DNA of 64,000 nucleotides from Brachybacterium sp. P6-10-X1 (GTDB taxonomy: Bacteria; Actinomycetota; Actinomycetes; Actinomycetales; Dermabacteraceae). The stretch covers positions 3,100,001 through 3,164,000 of the forward strand of contig NZ_CP017297.1 in assembly GCF_001969445.1 (NCBI RefSeq), read 5' to 3'. A program made the translations under genes and the position numbers. This document shows, one piece after another, positions 22,739 through 31,288 of this stretch (its first letter is position 1; every line of letters starts with the position of its first letter). Under the pieces are notes generated by a model that was given only the letters and a program-made list of their open reading frames with translations, did not search any database and was not told the DNA's origin.

Positions 22739-25537
22739 ATGTCGCACCCTGCCCCCGTGAACGCCTCCTCCTGCATCGATCCGGCCGCGCCGACCGACCT
22801 CCGATCAGCCGACGCCCGGCGCGGTCCGTTCAGCAGGCGCCGACTGCTGCAGGGGTCCGCTGCGCTGGGCCTCGCCGCCGGCGCCACCGCCCTGGACCTC
22901 AGCTCCCTCACCCCGGAGGAGAGGGCGCTGGCCGACGGGACCGTCGACCTCGACATCCTGTACATCGGGGCCCATCCCGACGACGAGGCGTGGACGCTCG
23001 CGGCCCTCGGCCAGTGGAACGAGTTCGCGGGACAGCGGGCCGGGGTCATCACCGTCACCCGCGGGGAGGGCGGCGGCAACGCCGTCGGCCTCGAGGAGGG
23101 CCCCGCCCTCGGACTGATCCGCGAGACCGAGGAGCGCACCGCCGTCGGCTACGCGGGCATCGAGCACGTCGTCAACCTCGACGCCGTCGACTTCTTCTAC
23201 ACCCTCTCGGCCCCGCTGACCGACGAGGTGTGGGGCGGCTCCGAGGTGCTCAGCCGCGTGATCCGCGTGGTCCGGGCGACCCGGCCCGACGTCATCATCA
23301 CCATGAACCCCTCCGCCGTCGAGGGCAACCACGGCAACCACCAGCAGGCCGCGAAGTTCGCCGTCGAGGCATACCTGCTCGCCGGCCGCGAGGACGTGTT
23401 CCCCGAGCACGTCGAGGAGGGTCTGCGGCCCTTCTCCCCGCGCAGGATCCTGCGATCGGGGTCCGACGGCAGCGCGAGCACCGGACCGGACGCCGTCGCC
23501 CAGGGGTTCGAGCCGGAGGTGGCCAGCGACATCGTCTTCGGCGCCTGGGACGGCACCGGATCCGAGCGTCACGGCAAGCGCTGGAGCGCCGTGCGGGACG
23601 ACGCCGTCCACAGCTACCGCACCCAGGGCTGGTTCGCCATCCCGCCCTCGCCCACCGACCCCGCGCAGATCCCCGCCACCTGGTTCACGCTGCTCGCCTC
23701 CCGGACCCCGGTGGTGGACCCCACCTCCTCCGACACGGCCGCGCTGCAGGGGGCGAGTCTGCCGATCGACGGCGGACTGCCGCTCGGCACCACCGTGGAG
23801 ATCGACGCCGACCGCTTCGCCGTCCTGCCGGGCCAGGACCTCGAGGTGACCGTCACGGTCGGCTCCCCGGGCCGAGCCCTGCCCGGAACCGCCGTCGAGC
23901 TCGAGGTGCCGCAGGGCTGGTCCGTCGGCGGCTCGCAGGAGATCGGTACGGTGCCGGCGAAGCAGGAGCGCACCGCGGCCTTCACGGTCACCGTCGCCGA
24001 GGACGCCACCCCGGGTGAGCACCTGCTCCTGCGCGCCCGGGCCTCCTCGCGCGGGTCGAGCGGGCAGAACGTGCTCCCGCTGCGCACCGCCGGCCCGGTC
24101 GAGGCCGGCCTCGCCGAACGACCGGAGATCGCGGAGTTCCTGGCGTGGACGGAAGAGCTCGGGATGCAGCGGCTGGACACGCTGGTGCCGACGCGCCGTG
24201 CGCTCGGCTCCGGGCTCGCCGAGACCCTCGAGGTCGTGGCGCACAACCTGTCCGAGGACGAGCAGGACGCCGAGGTGGTCCTCGACCTCCCCGAAGGATT
24301 CTCGGTCGATCCGGCCCAGCTGCTGGTCGAGGCGATCCCCGCGGGCGGGGAGAGCACCATCGAGGTGCGGATCGAGAACACCGACGCCTCGCTGCCCACG
24401 GCGAACCGGGCCCCCGACGGCGGCGTCTACCCCGTCACCGTGACGGCAACCGCCGCCGGTGTCACGGCGCCCCGCTCCCAAGGGCTGCATCTGGTGCCCC
24501 GCCTGGTGGCCACCCGGACCGAGGGCATCGAGGTCGATGCCGCCCGCGGCACCGGGGAGTATCCGGGGGACGGCATCGACATCGGGACCCTCTGGGAGGG
24601 GGACGAGGTGACGCCCGAGGACGCCTCCGGCACCACCTGGGTGACCTACGACGACGAGAGTCTCTGCGTGTTCGTGAAGGTCGTGGACGACACCTCGGGC
24701 GCGCTGCTGCCCCCGGAGGACAACAAGCAGCGTTTCCGCACCGACTCGATCGAGATCATGATCGATCCTCGCGCCGCCTCGGAGAACACGGCGACCACGT
24801 TCATCCTCGGCGCGCTGCCGGGCACCGCGTTCGACGGCGGGATCGGTGGCCCCGCCGCCGGCCGCGACCATGACAACCGGCAGGGGCCGATCGAGGAGAC
24901 GGCCCCCGGCGTGCGGATCGACGCGATCATCTCCGACCCTTACGAGGGCTACGTGGTCGAGACCCGCATCCCCTTCTCGGAGCTGCCCGACGGCATCGAC
25001 CCGGCGCACCTCGGCTTCAACGTCGTCGTCTACGACTCCGACACCCAGGACCGGACCGGGCAGTCCCGGATCGGCTGGTCGACCTTCCCCGGGGTCCAGG
25101 CCGACCCCTACCGGTGGGGGCTGCTCGAGCTCCCCGGGCTCGCCGAGGCCCCGTCGGACCCGGTCGAGCCGCGGATCCCGGACACCGCCGCCCGGTCCGT
25201 CCAGTCCCCGGCCTCGATCATCCAGGCGGCCGACGACGGCACCGGCCTCGGCGGCGCGCCCGCGCTGTCGGCCAAGGCCCTGCGGCTGGACAAGGTCTCG
25301 CGCACGGCCGACGGTGTCTCCGCCCGGGTGCGCACCCGGGAGGCGGGGACGGTGCGCCTGTACCTGTGGGACGGCAGCGCCATCGTCGGCGCCCTCGACG
25401 CCCGGGAGGTCGGCGCCGGCACGGAGACGCTCGCGGTGCCGCTGGCCGGGGAGGTCGCCGAGGACGGGACGCTGACCCTGGCCGCGTCCCTGGAGACGGA
25501 GGACGGCACCGCCGCCGCGAGCACCGTCCTGGAGTGA
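22739..25537 (+). CDS. secreted PIG-L-family deacetylase with NEW3-like and CBM9/DOMON-like domains
   Basis: 932 aa. A twin-arginine signal (SRRRLLQGSAALGLAAGATA, about residues 32-51) indicates export. The PIG-L/LmbE zinc deacetylase domain (about 65-290) has AHPDDE at H79-E83 and EGNHGNHQQAA with H198 and H201. Two beta-sandwich segments rich in NEW3-like phrasing (about 345-440 and 480-590) follow, then a CBM9/DOMON-like module (about 600-800) and a final unrecognised beta-rich tail. Known relatives remove N-acetyl from GlcNAc-linked lipids or inositol. Last gene of the importer operon, 125 bases after the kinase. Sugar N-deacetylation outside the cell is the likely role. Confidence 0.85.
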   Translation: MSHPAPVNASSCIDPAAPTDLRSADARRGPFSRRRLLQGSAALGLAAGATALDLSSLTPEERALADGTVDLDILYIGAHPDDEAWTLAALGQWNEFAGQRAGVITVTRGEGGGNAVGLEEGPALGLIRETEERTAVGYAGIEHVVNLDAVDFFYTLSAPLTDEVWGGSEVLSRVIRVVRATRPDVIITMNPSAVEGNHGNHQQAAKFAVEAYLLAGREDVFPEHVEEGLRPFSPRRILRSGSDGSASTGPDAVAQGFEPEVASDIVFGAWDGTGSERHGKRWSAVRDDAVHSYRTQGWFAIPPSPTDPAQIPATWFTLLASRTPVVDPTSSDTAALQGASLPIDGGLPLGTTVEIDADRFAVLPGQDLEVTVTVGSPGRALPGTAVELEVPQGWSVGGSQEIGTVPAKQERTAAFTVTVAEDATPGEHLLLRARASSRGSSGQNVLPLRTAGPVEAGLAERPEIAEFLAWTEELGMQRLDTLVPTRRALGSGLAETLEVVAHNLSEDEQDAEVVLDLPEGFSVDPAQLLVEAIPAGGESTIEVRIENTDASLPTANRAPDGGVYPVTVTATAAGVTAPRSQGLHLVPRLVATRTEGIEVDAARGTGEYPGDGIDIGTLWEGDEVTPEDASGTTWVTYDDESLCVFVKVVDDTSGALLPPEDNKQRFRTDSIEIMIDPRAASENTATTFILGALPGTAFDGGIGGPAAGRDHDNRQGPIEETAPGVRIDAIISDPYEGYVVETRIPFSELPDGIDPAHLGFNVVVYDSDTQDRTGQSRIGWSTFPGVQADPYRWGLLELPGLAEAPSDPVEPRIPDTAARSVQSPASIIQAADDGTGLGGAPALSAKALRLDKVSRTADGVSARVRTREAGTVRLYLWDGSAIVGALDAREVGAGTETLAVPLAGEVAEDGTLTLAASLETEDGTAAASTVLE

Positions 25538-25736
25538 CTCGGTCCCGGTGCGTGCAGCAGACCCGGCCCGAGCTCTCGCGTCGCCCCGCCCGGTCATGGG
25601 GAGAACTCCCCGGGGAGTCCGACCGGGGGAGTCCGCCCCATCGCGCTCCGCCCGGATCGCCCCTAGATTCTGGGCACCGGGTGCGGGTCCTGCGGGGGAC
25701 GCGGGGACGGGGCGGGGGCCCGTCCTCGCTGGGGGA

Positions 25737-25768
25737 GCCGGCCCGACGACGGGGGTCGTCGGGCCGGC
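25737..25768. terminator. bidirectional terminator, 14-bp perfect stem
   Basis: GCCGGCCCGACGAC (25737-25750), loop GGGG, and its exact complement (25755-25768) form a perfect stem between the convergent deacetylase and amidohydrolase genes. No T-tract follows, as is usual in actinobacteria. Confidence 0.75.
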
Positions 25769-25774
25769 ACGGGG

Positions 25775-27022
25775 TCAGCCGCGCAGGTGGGCGAGCACGG
25801 CGGTCGCGGCCGCCTCGGTGGCGACGCCAATGGTCGGCTGGAGGTCCGGGGACCACAGCGGGCTGTGGTTGGGGTAGGTCTCCCGCCCCTCGGCATAGGC
25901 GCCGACGCCCCAATAGCAGTACGGCGCCCCGAAGGCGTCCGGCACGATCGAGAAGTCCTCGGAGGCGGTCACCGGGGACATCTCCTCGACCCGCTCCTGC
26001 CCGAACTGCGCCACGAAACCGTCGCGCACCACCTCGGCCGCCGCATCATCGTTCGTGGTCAGCGGGTAGCGGTCGGAGATCTCGATCTCCGGCTCGCGCG
26101 GGGACCGGGCGGCCTCGCACTCGGCCCGCACCATCCGTTCGACGCCCGCGATCAAGTGGTCCAGGATGTCCTCGTCGTAGGCGCGGAAGTTCAGCAGCAT
26201 CGTCGCGCTGTCGGGGATGATGTTGGCGCTGGAGCCGGCCTGCAGGGAGCCGACGGTGACCACCCCGAAGTCCGCCGGGGACAGCTCCCGGGCCACCAGG
26301 GTCTGGACCCGGGTGACGATCGCGGAGGCCAGCACCACCGGGTCCACCCCGAGATGCGGCATCGAGCCGTGGGAGCCGGCGCCGTGGACCACGATCCGGG
26401 CCGATGTCGCCGTGGACATCACCGGTCCCGAGGTCACGGCCACCTTCCCGGCCACCGGATCGGTGAGCACGTGCTGTCCCAGGCACACGTCGGGGGTGGG
26501 GACCTGCTCGACCACGCCGGCCTCGACCATGGAGCGGGCCCCGGCGGCCTTCTCCTCTCCGGGCTGGAACAGGGCGATGTACGTCCCCGACCAGTCCTCG
26601 CGACGCTCGGCCAGCAGCTTGGCGGCGCCGAGTCCGGCGGTGATGTGGAAGTCGTGGCCGCACGCGTGCATCGTCGGCTGCTCGACCCCGTCCGCATCGG
26701 TCTGCGTCGCGGTCGAGGCGTAGTCCAGGCCGGAGGCCTCCTGCACGGGCAGGCCGTCGATGTCGGCGCGGAACAGGACGGTGCGGCCCTCGCCGCCCCG
26801 GCCGCCCTGGCCACCCTCGCCGCCCGTGAGCACGCCGACCACGCCGCCGCCGATCTCGTGGACCTCGTAGCCGTACTTCGTCAGCTGCGCGGCGATCACG
26901 TCGCGGGTGCGCTCCTCCCGCATCGACAGCTCCGGGTGGCGGTGGAAGTCCTTCAGCAGCGCCTCCTGCCAGGAGGTCTGCTCCTGGAGCGCGGCATTCA
27001 TCGCGGTGCTGAGCACGGTCAT
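25775..27022 (-). CDS. M20-family amidohydrolase
   Basis: 415-aa di-zinc amidohydrolase of the M20D group (N-acyl amino acid or hippurate hydrolase type). It shows FRADIDGLPVQE, THACGHDFH-type metal site (MHACGHDFH), FQPGEEKAAGA with the catalytic Glu, and a dimerisation lid with HGAGSHGSMPHLGVDP. A glycine-rich loop (GGEGGQGGRGGEG, about residues 66-78) is an oddity. ATG 27022 is chosen for its AAGGAG at good spacing; the frame is open further upstream into repeated DNA. Substrate unknown; possibly an N-acylated amino acid. Confidence 0.88.
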   Translation of the reverse strand: MTVLSTAMNAALQEQTSWQEALLKDFHRHPELSMREERTRDVIAAQLTKYGYEVHEIGGGVVGVLTGGEGGQGGRGGEGRTVLFRADIDGLPVQEASGLDYASTATQTDADGVEQPTMHACGHDFHITAGLGAAKLLAERREDWSGTYIALFQPGEEKAAGARSMVEAGVVEQVPTPDVCLGQHVLTDPVAGKVAVTSGPVMSTATSARIVVHGAGSHGSMPHLGVDPVVLASAIVTRVQTLVARELSPADFGVVTVGSLQAGSSANIIPDSATMLLNFRAYDEDILDHLIAGVERMVRAECEAARSPREPEIEISDRYPLTTNDDAAAEVVRDGFVAQFGQERVEEMSPVTASEDFSIVPDAFGAPYCYWGVGAYAEGRETYPNHSPLWSPDLQPTIGVATEAAATAVLAHLRG

Positions 27023-27039
27023 GAGTTCTCCTTGTCGGT

Positions 27040-27083
27040 CGGGTCGATCCGCACGGCGCGACGGGTCGATCCGCACGGCGCGA
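27040..27083. repeat. 22-bp tandem duplication in the amidohydrolase leader
   Basis: Two adjacent copies of a 22-base unit beginning cgggtcgatccgcacggcg (27040-27061 and 27062-27083), just upstream of the SD of the M20 gene. Confidence 0.88.
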
Positions 27084-27096
27084 GGGGAAGTCCCCG

Positions 27097-27297
27097 TCAC
27101 TCGTCGTCGTAGCCCTCGCCGTGGTCGCCGTCCTCGTCGTCCCCATCATCGTCCTCGTCGTCGTCCCGACGGGGTGCGGGGACGAAGAACGTGAGCTTCA
27201 CCAGGGCCGCTCCGACCACCAGCAGCACGAGCACGGTGATGCCCATGCCGACCAGAACAGTCAGCTCCCACCCGCTCAGGCCGAAGAAGATATTCAC
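27097..27297 (-). CDS. small single-TM protein with acidic tail
   Basis: 66 aa from GTG 27297, with AGGGGTGGG upstream. A single membrane helix (about residues 12-36, LTVLVGMGITVLVLLVVGAAL) is followed by PAPRR and a tail almost entirely Asp/Glu/Gly. The composition and spacing to the next gene argue for a real small membrane protein, perhaps a stress or scaffold peptide. I do not recognise a family. It lies upstream of, and could be cotranscribed with, the M20 gene. Confidence 0.5.
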   Translation of the reverse strand: MNIFFGLSGWELTVLVGMGITVLVLLVVGAALVKLTFFVPAPRRDDDEDDDGDDEDGDHGEGYDDE

Positions 27298-27554
27298 TGT
27301 CCCACCCCTATTTCCGCCGGCGCTCCGGTCGGCTTCCTCCGGCGCACCGGTCGACGGTCGGCGCCCGCGCGGCAACCGCTCCGAACTCGCGCGCCGGACG
27401 CTCTGGTCGGTGTCAACCTACCGTCGGGCGTGGCCGCCCGGGAGCTCGCAGCGTGGTTCGGGCACGGGAAGCACGCTCGTGGTGAGAGGCTGGACCCCGC
27501 CACCGCGGTCGATCCGCGATCCACCATCCGACAGAGCCGACGGAGTCCAGCACT

Positions 27555-28316
27555 ATGACCAGCAGCGATCCCGCCCGCCCCGAGCGACCGTTCACCATCG
27601 TCGGCCACCGCGGAGCGATGGCGAGCGTCCTCGAGAACACGATCGCGTCCTTCGAGGAGGCCGAGCGCGTCGGCTGCCAGGAGATCGAGCTCGACATCCG
27701 ACCCAGCGCCGACGGCCGCCTCGTGCTCACCCACGACCGCAGCCTGGATCGCATGATGGCCGAGGAAGATCGCGGGCTCGGTCCCGTGGACTCCATGGAA
27801 TGGGTCGAGCTGCAGACTGTGGTGCTGCGCGGCGGCCATCGGGTGACCACCCTCGAGGAGGCCATCAAGGCGACCAGCGTCTTCCTGCAGGTCGAGATCA
27901 AGGATCCGGCCGTGGTGCCGCTGCTGGCCGAGCGGGTCGATCAACTTCCGGCGCTCACTCACAGGGTGCGTCTGACCAGCTTCGACACCGAGGCCCTGGT
28001 CCACGCCCGGGAGCTGATGCCGCAGATCCCCCGCGGTCAGATCATCCACGGCCTGCCGCTGCCCGAGGACCGCCACGAGGATCTGGAGAGCATCCTCGAG
28101 CGGACCGGCGCGGACGCCCTGTACTGCGGGTGGAAGGGCCTGACCGCCGAGGTGGTCGCCGAGCAGCACGCCGCGGGCCGGCTGGTGCACGGCTGGCCCA
28201 CCCGCAGCGAGGACGATGTTCGTCGCGCGCTCGAGCTGGGGCTCGACGGGACCACGGCCGACGATCCCGAGGCGGCGTTCGGCTGGTACGAGCAGGCTCG
28301 CTCCGGGGATGGCTGA
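27555..28316 (+). CDS. glycerophosphodiester phosphodiesterase
   Basis: 253 aa. The GDPD signature is complete: HRGAMASVLENTIASFEEA (residues 16-34), EIELDIRPSADGRLVLTHDRSLDR with the metal-binding Glu/Asp and catalytic His, and QVEIKDP. No signal peptide, so a cytoplasmic enzyme hydrolysing glycerophosphodiesters to glycerol-3-phosphate and alcohol. GGAG precedes ATG 27555. Monocistronic, converging on a methyltransferase gene. Confidence 0.9.
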   Translation: MTSSDPARPERPFTIVGHRGAMASVLENTIASFEEAERVGCQEIELDIRPSADGRLVLTHDRSLDRMMAEEDRGLGPVDSMEWVELQTVVLRGGHRVTTLEEAIKATSVFLQVEIKDPAVVPLLAERVDQLPALTHRVRLTSFDTEALVHARELMPQIPRGQIIHGLPLPEDRHEDLESILERTGADALYCGWKGLTAEVVAEQHAAGRLVHGWPTRSEDDVRRALELGLDGTTADDPEAAFGWYEQARSGDG

Positions 28317-28332
28317 TCAGCCACTCCGTGGC

Positions 28333-28358
28333 GCCGACAGCGGGGGCTCCCCGTCGGC
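28333..28358. terminator. hairpin between convergent GDPD and methyltransferase genes
   Basis: GCCGA-(cag)-CGGGG, loop gct, CCCCG-TCGGC: ten base pairs with a 3-base bulge, 17 bases after the GDPD stop and 6 bases after the methyltransferase stop. The GDPD stop itself lies in a 14-base palindrome TGGCTGATCAGCCA (28310-28323). Confidence 0.5.
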
Positions 28359-28363
28359 GGAGC

Positions 28364-29029
28364 TCACCGGCGGCGCAGCACCATGACGGCATCCAGGTGC
28401 TCACCGTGCGTGCCGTCGGGGCTGACGGCGGGACGCCGGCGGTCCTCGGCGACCTCCACCACCCAGTCGGCGGCGGGCTGTGCGAGCTGCTCCGCCTCCG
28501 TACGCACGTCGACCATGTGCGCGGGATGGTGCTCGGCCCAGGAGGGCGGGGCCGCATGGGAGATGGTCACCAGATGTCCGCCGGGGCGCAGCGCGGCGGC
28601 GGCGCGCCGCAGGATCGACACCCGGTCCAGCGCCACCTCGGACTGGAAGAAGGAGGCGGTGACCAGGTCTGCAGACTCCGGCTCCGGCCGCCAGGCATCG
28701 AGGTCCGTCGCGGTGAACGAGGCACCCTCGAGACCGCGGGCTGAGGCCTCGGACCGGGCGCGGTCGACGGCGGTGGGGGAGATGTCCAGGCCGTGCGCGA
28801 TCCAGCCCTGCTCGGCCAGCCATAGCACGTCCCCGCCCTCGCCGCAGCCGAGGTCGATCGCGGTGCCGGGAGTGAGGTCGGCGGTCACCTCGGCGAGGGT
28901 CGCGTTGACCTGCCCGGACCAGATGCGCTCGGAGTCGGCGTAGCGCTGCTCCCAGTGATCGGTGGGGGAGAGGGACGGATCAGCTGCGGTGTGATCGTGC
29001 GGGGCGGCGTGCTGGTGCTCGTGGGCCAT
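28364..29029 (-). CDS. class I SAM-dependent methyltransferase
   Basis: 221 aa. The SAM-binding motif AIDLGCGEGGDVLWLAEQGW is followed by GLDISPTAVDRAR (acidic residue contacting ribose) and LRPGGHLVTISHA. The N-terminal HEHQHAAPHDHTAA is histidine-rich, as in some thiopurine/tellurite methyltransferase-like proteins (TehB group), and could bind metal. ATG 29029 starts this His-rich tail. Substrate unknown; a small-molecule or metalloid methyltransferase is a reasonable guess. Confidence 0.85.
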   Translation of the reverse strand: MAHEHQHAAPHDHTAADPSLSPTDHWEQRYADSERIWSGQVNATLAEVTADLTPGTAIDLGCGEGGDVLWLAEQGWIAHGLDISPTAVDRARSEASARGLEGASFTATDLDAWRPEPESADLVTASFFQSEVALDRVSILRRAAAALRPGGHLVTISHAAPPSWAEHHPAHMVDVRTEAEQLAQPAADWVVEVAEDRRRPAVSPDGTHGEHLDAVMVLRRR

Positions 29030-29365
29030 GGAACGAGAGTGGCAGGTCCAGGGGCGGTGAGGAAGTGCTCGTGCGCGGAACGCCCGGTGGGGCAGGGGCG
29101 CGGATAGGCGGGTCGGGCCGCTCTGCTCCTCGTGGACGACCTGCGCGAACGTGGCGTCGCGCTGATCATCGCTCACCTCCACCCAGGCCACGGAGCGTCC
29201 CCACGGATCGTGGGGCGGCTCGGCATGATGCCGTCCGACGTTGTCGTCGACGGGGAGATGCAGTGGACCGGGCCCTTTGCCTGAGGTGGTCGGGCGCCGT
29301 CTGGGAGACTGGGCACCGCACCTGGCGCCGCAGCTCAGCGGCTCCCTGATGAACCGAGGTCAACG
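29030..29365. other. 336-base gap holding a gene remnant
   Basis: Lies between the divergent methyltransferase and aldo/keto reductase genes. The only structure seen is the GNAT C-terminal remnant at 29108-29284 on the plus strand; the rest contains no recognisable gene. Confidence 0.6.
29108..29284 (+). pseudogene. C-terminal remnant of a GNAT acetyltransferase
   Basis: A 58-codon open stretch follows an in-frame TAG and ends in TGA. It reads like the end of a GNAT domain: LLLVDDLRERGVALIIAH, then HPGHGASPRIVGRLGMMPSD and VVVDGEMQW. The acetyl-CoA motif upstream is missing and there is no start or SD, so this looks like a truncated, decayed gene rather than a short functional one. Confidence 0.55.
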
Positions 29366-30397
29366 ATGTCCATGCAGCACCGCACCCCTACCCGGCTGGG
29401 CCGCCCGCTGTCCGTGATCGGCCAGGGATGCTGGCAGATCGGCGCCGATTGGGGCGAGGTCTCCGACGATGCCGCCCATGCCGTGCTCGATGCCGCGCTG
29501 GAGGCGGGCGTGAGCTTCTTCGACACGGCCGATGTGTACGGCGACGGCCGCAGTGAGCGCCTGGTGGGCCAGATGCGGAACGCGGCCGCGGACGGGGCCG
29601 AGGGCGCCGGCCCGTCGGCCCCGCTGTTCCTGGCCACCAAGGTCTCCCGTCGGGCCGATCCCTTCGCCCCGGCGTCCTTCACCGAGGAGCATCTGCGCGC
29701 CTGGGTGGAGCGCTCGCGACAGAACCTCGCGATGGACACTCTCGACCTCGTCCAGCTGCACTGCCCGCCGCCGGAGATCTACCGCGACGACCGGGTCTTC
29801 GATGTGCTCGACTCCCTCGCCGCGGAGAAGAAGATCGCTGCGTGGGGCGTGAGCGTGGAGACGTGTGAGGAGGCGCTGATCAGCCTCGAGCGCGAGCATC
29901 TCGCCTCGATCCAGATCGTCCTGAACCCGTTCCGACTCAAGCCCCTCGAGGCCGTCGTGCCGCGGGCTCGCGAGAAGGGCGTGGCGATCATCGCCCGCGT
30001 CCCGCTCGCCTCCGGTCTGCTCACCGGCAAGTTCTCCGCGGACACCAGCTTCGCCGCGAACGACCACCGCAGCTTCAACCGCCACGGGCAGGCCTTCGAC
30101 CAGGGCGAGACCTTCGCCGGTGTCGAGTACGAGCTGGGGCTGGAGGCCGTCGCGCGCCTCGAGCACGCGCTGCGCTGGGAGATGCCACTGCCGGAGGCGT
30201 CGCTGCGCTGGATCCTCGCCCAGGACGGCGTGACCGCCGCGATCCCCGGGGCCAGCAGCGGTGAGCAGGCCCGGCGCAACGCCGCTGCGGGCAGCGTCGC
30301 CACCGACGAGCAGCAGCAGATCCTCGCCCGCTTCGACGAGACCGTGCGGGAGACCTACGACGAGCTGCTGCGGGAGTCGATCCACCCGCGATGGTGA
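29366..30397 (+). CDS. aldo/keto reductase
   Basis: 343 aa NADPH-dependent reductase of the AKR superfamily. Motifs: LGRPLSVIGQGCWQIG, SFFDTADVYGDGRSE (catalytic Asp and Tyr), FLATKVS (Lys), LVQLHCPP (His), and IPGASSGEQARRNAAA near the C-terminus (cofactor phosphate). GAGG precedes ATG 29366. Substrate unknown; the type resembles general stress AKRs such as YajO/YccK-like proteins. Confidence 0.9.
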   Translation: MSMQHRTPTRLGRPLSVIGQGCWQIGADWGEVSDDAAHAVLDAALEAGVSFFDTADVYGDGRSERLVGQMRNAAADGAEGAGPSAPLFLATKVSRRADPFAPASFTEEHLRAWVERSRQNLAMDTLDLVQLHCPPPEIYRDDRVFDVLDSLAAEKKIAAWGVSVETCEEALISLEREHLASIQIVLNPFRLKPLEAVVPRAREKGVAIIARVPLASGLLTGKFSADTSFAANDHRSFNRHGQAFDQGETFAGVEYELGLEAVARLEHALRWEMPLPEASLRWILAQDGVTAAIPGASSGEQARRNAAAGSVATDEQQQILARFDETVRETYDELLRESIHPRW

Positions 30398-30470
30398 GCT
30401 GGAACGGTGTCGCGGACCGGACCACGCCGGCGCGGCCGGCGGTGCGCGACGACCAACTGTCCGCCCGATC

Positions 30471-31163
30471 TCACCGGTCCTCGGTCGCGTCCTCCACGGC
30501 ATCGGTGGTGTCGTCGGCCGTGACGTCGTGGCTGGTGTCGCCGCGCAGCTGCGCCCCGCCGACGGGGTCGTTGACCCAGGAGCTCAGTTCCCAGCCGCGG
30601 TCGGGATGCCCCGTCAGCACCACCAGGCCCGTGTTGTACAGCGGTTGGTCATCCAAGGTCTCCAGGGCGAGGCCCGCCGCGACGGTGGCATAGATGCGGA
30701 TCGCGGCGCCGTGGCTGACCACGGCGATGGTGGCGTCCTCGGGATGCTCGTCGCCGATCGATCGCAGCGCGGCGTCGTAGCGGGCGAAGAAGGCGTGCCC
30801 GTCCTCGCCCCCGGGGATCGCGTGGTCGAGGTCGCCCTCCGCCCAGCGCACGAGGTTCTCCTGGTAGGCGGCGACCGCGGCGTGGCCGCGGCCCATCTCG
30901 TGATCCCCGGCGGCGATCTCCTCGAGACCCTCGGCGACCTCGGCGGTGAGCCCGCGCGCCGACGCCAGCGGGGCGGCGGTCTGCTGGGTGCGCAGCAGCG
31001 GGGAGACGCGCAGCGAGGCGATGTCCTCCCCCGCCAGTGCCTCGGGGACCGCCCGGGCCTGCTCGTGGCCGAGGTCCGTCAGGCCGGCGCCGGGGCGCTC
31101 GGTGTCCAGCGCTCCCTGGACGTTGCTCGAGGTCTGGCCATGGCGGAGGAGGAGAAGACGCAT
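30471..31163 (-). CDS. histidine phosphatase family protein
   Basis: 230 aa, phosphoglycerate-mutase-like. The catalytic LLRHGQTSSN begins at residue 5, LTDLGHEQARA and RVSPLLRTQQTAAPL follow, and the second His is in VVSHGAAIRIYA. ATG 31163 starts directly at MRLLLLRHG; an in-frame ATG 12 bases upstream is possible and neither has a good SD. The C-terminal 25 residues are Asp/Thr-rich. Divergent from dhaK. Substrate unknown. Confidence 0.88.
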   Translation of the reverse strand: MRLLLLRHGQTSSNVQGALDTERPGAGLTDLGHEQARAVPEALAGEDIASLRVSPLLRTQQTAAPLASARGLTAEVAEGLEEIAAGDHEMGRGHAAVAAYQENLVRWAEGDLDHAIPGGEDGHAFFARYDAALRSIGDEHPEDATIAVVSHGAAIRIYATVAAGLALETLDDQPLYNTGLVVLTGHPDRGWELSSWVNDPVGGAQLRGDTSHDVTADDTTDAVEDATEDR

Positions 31164-31288
31164 GTCCAGGACCATAGGGCACCGGGATCATCGCCGCTCC
31201 CAGCAGGCCCCACGGATCCGACCGCCCGCCGTCGGCGGCTCGGCCACGGCGTAGCCTGGGCCTCATCCCCTCCGACGAAGGAGCATCC

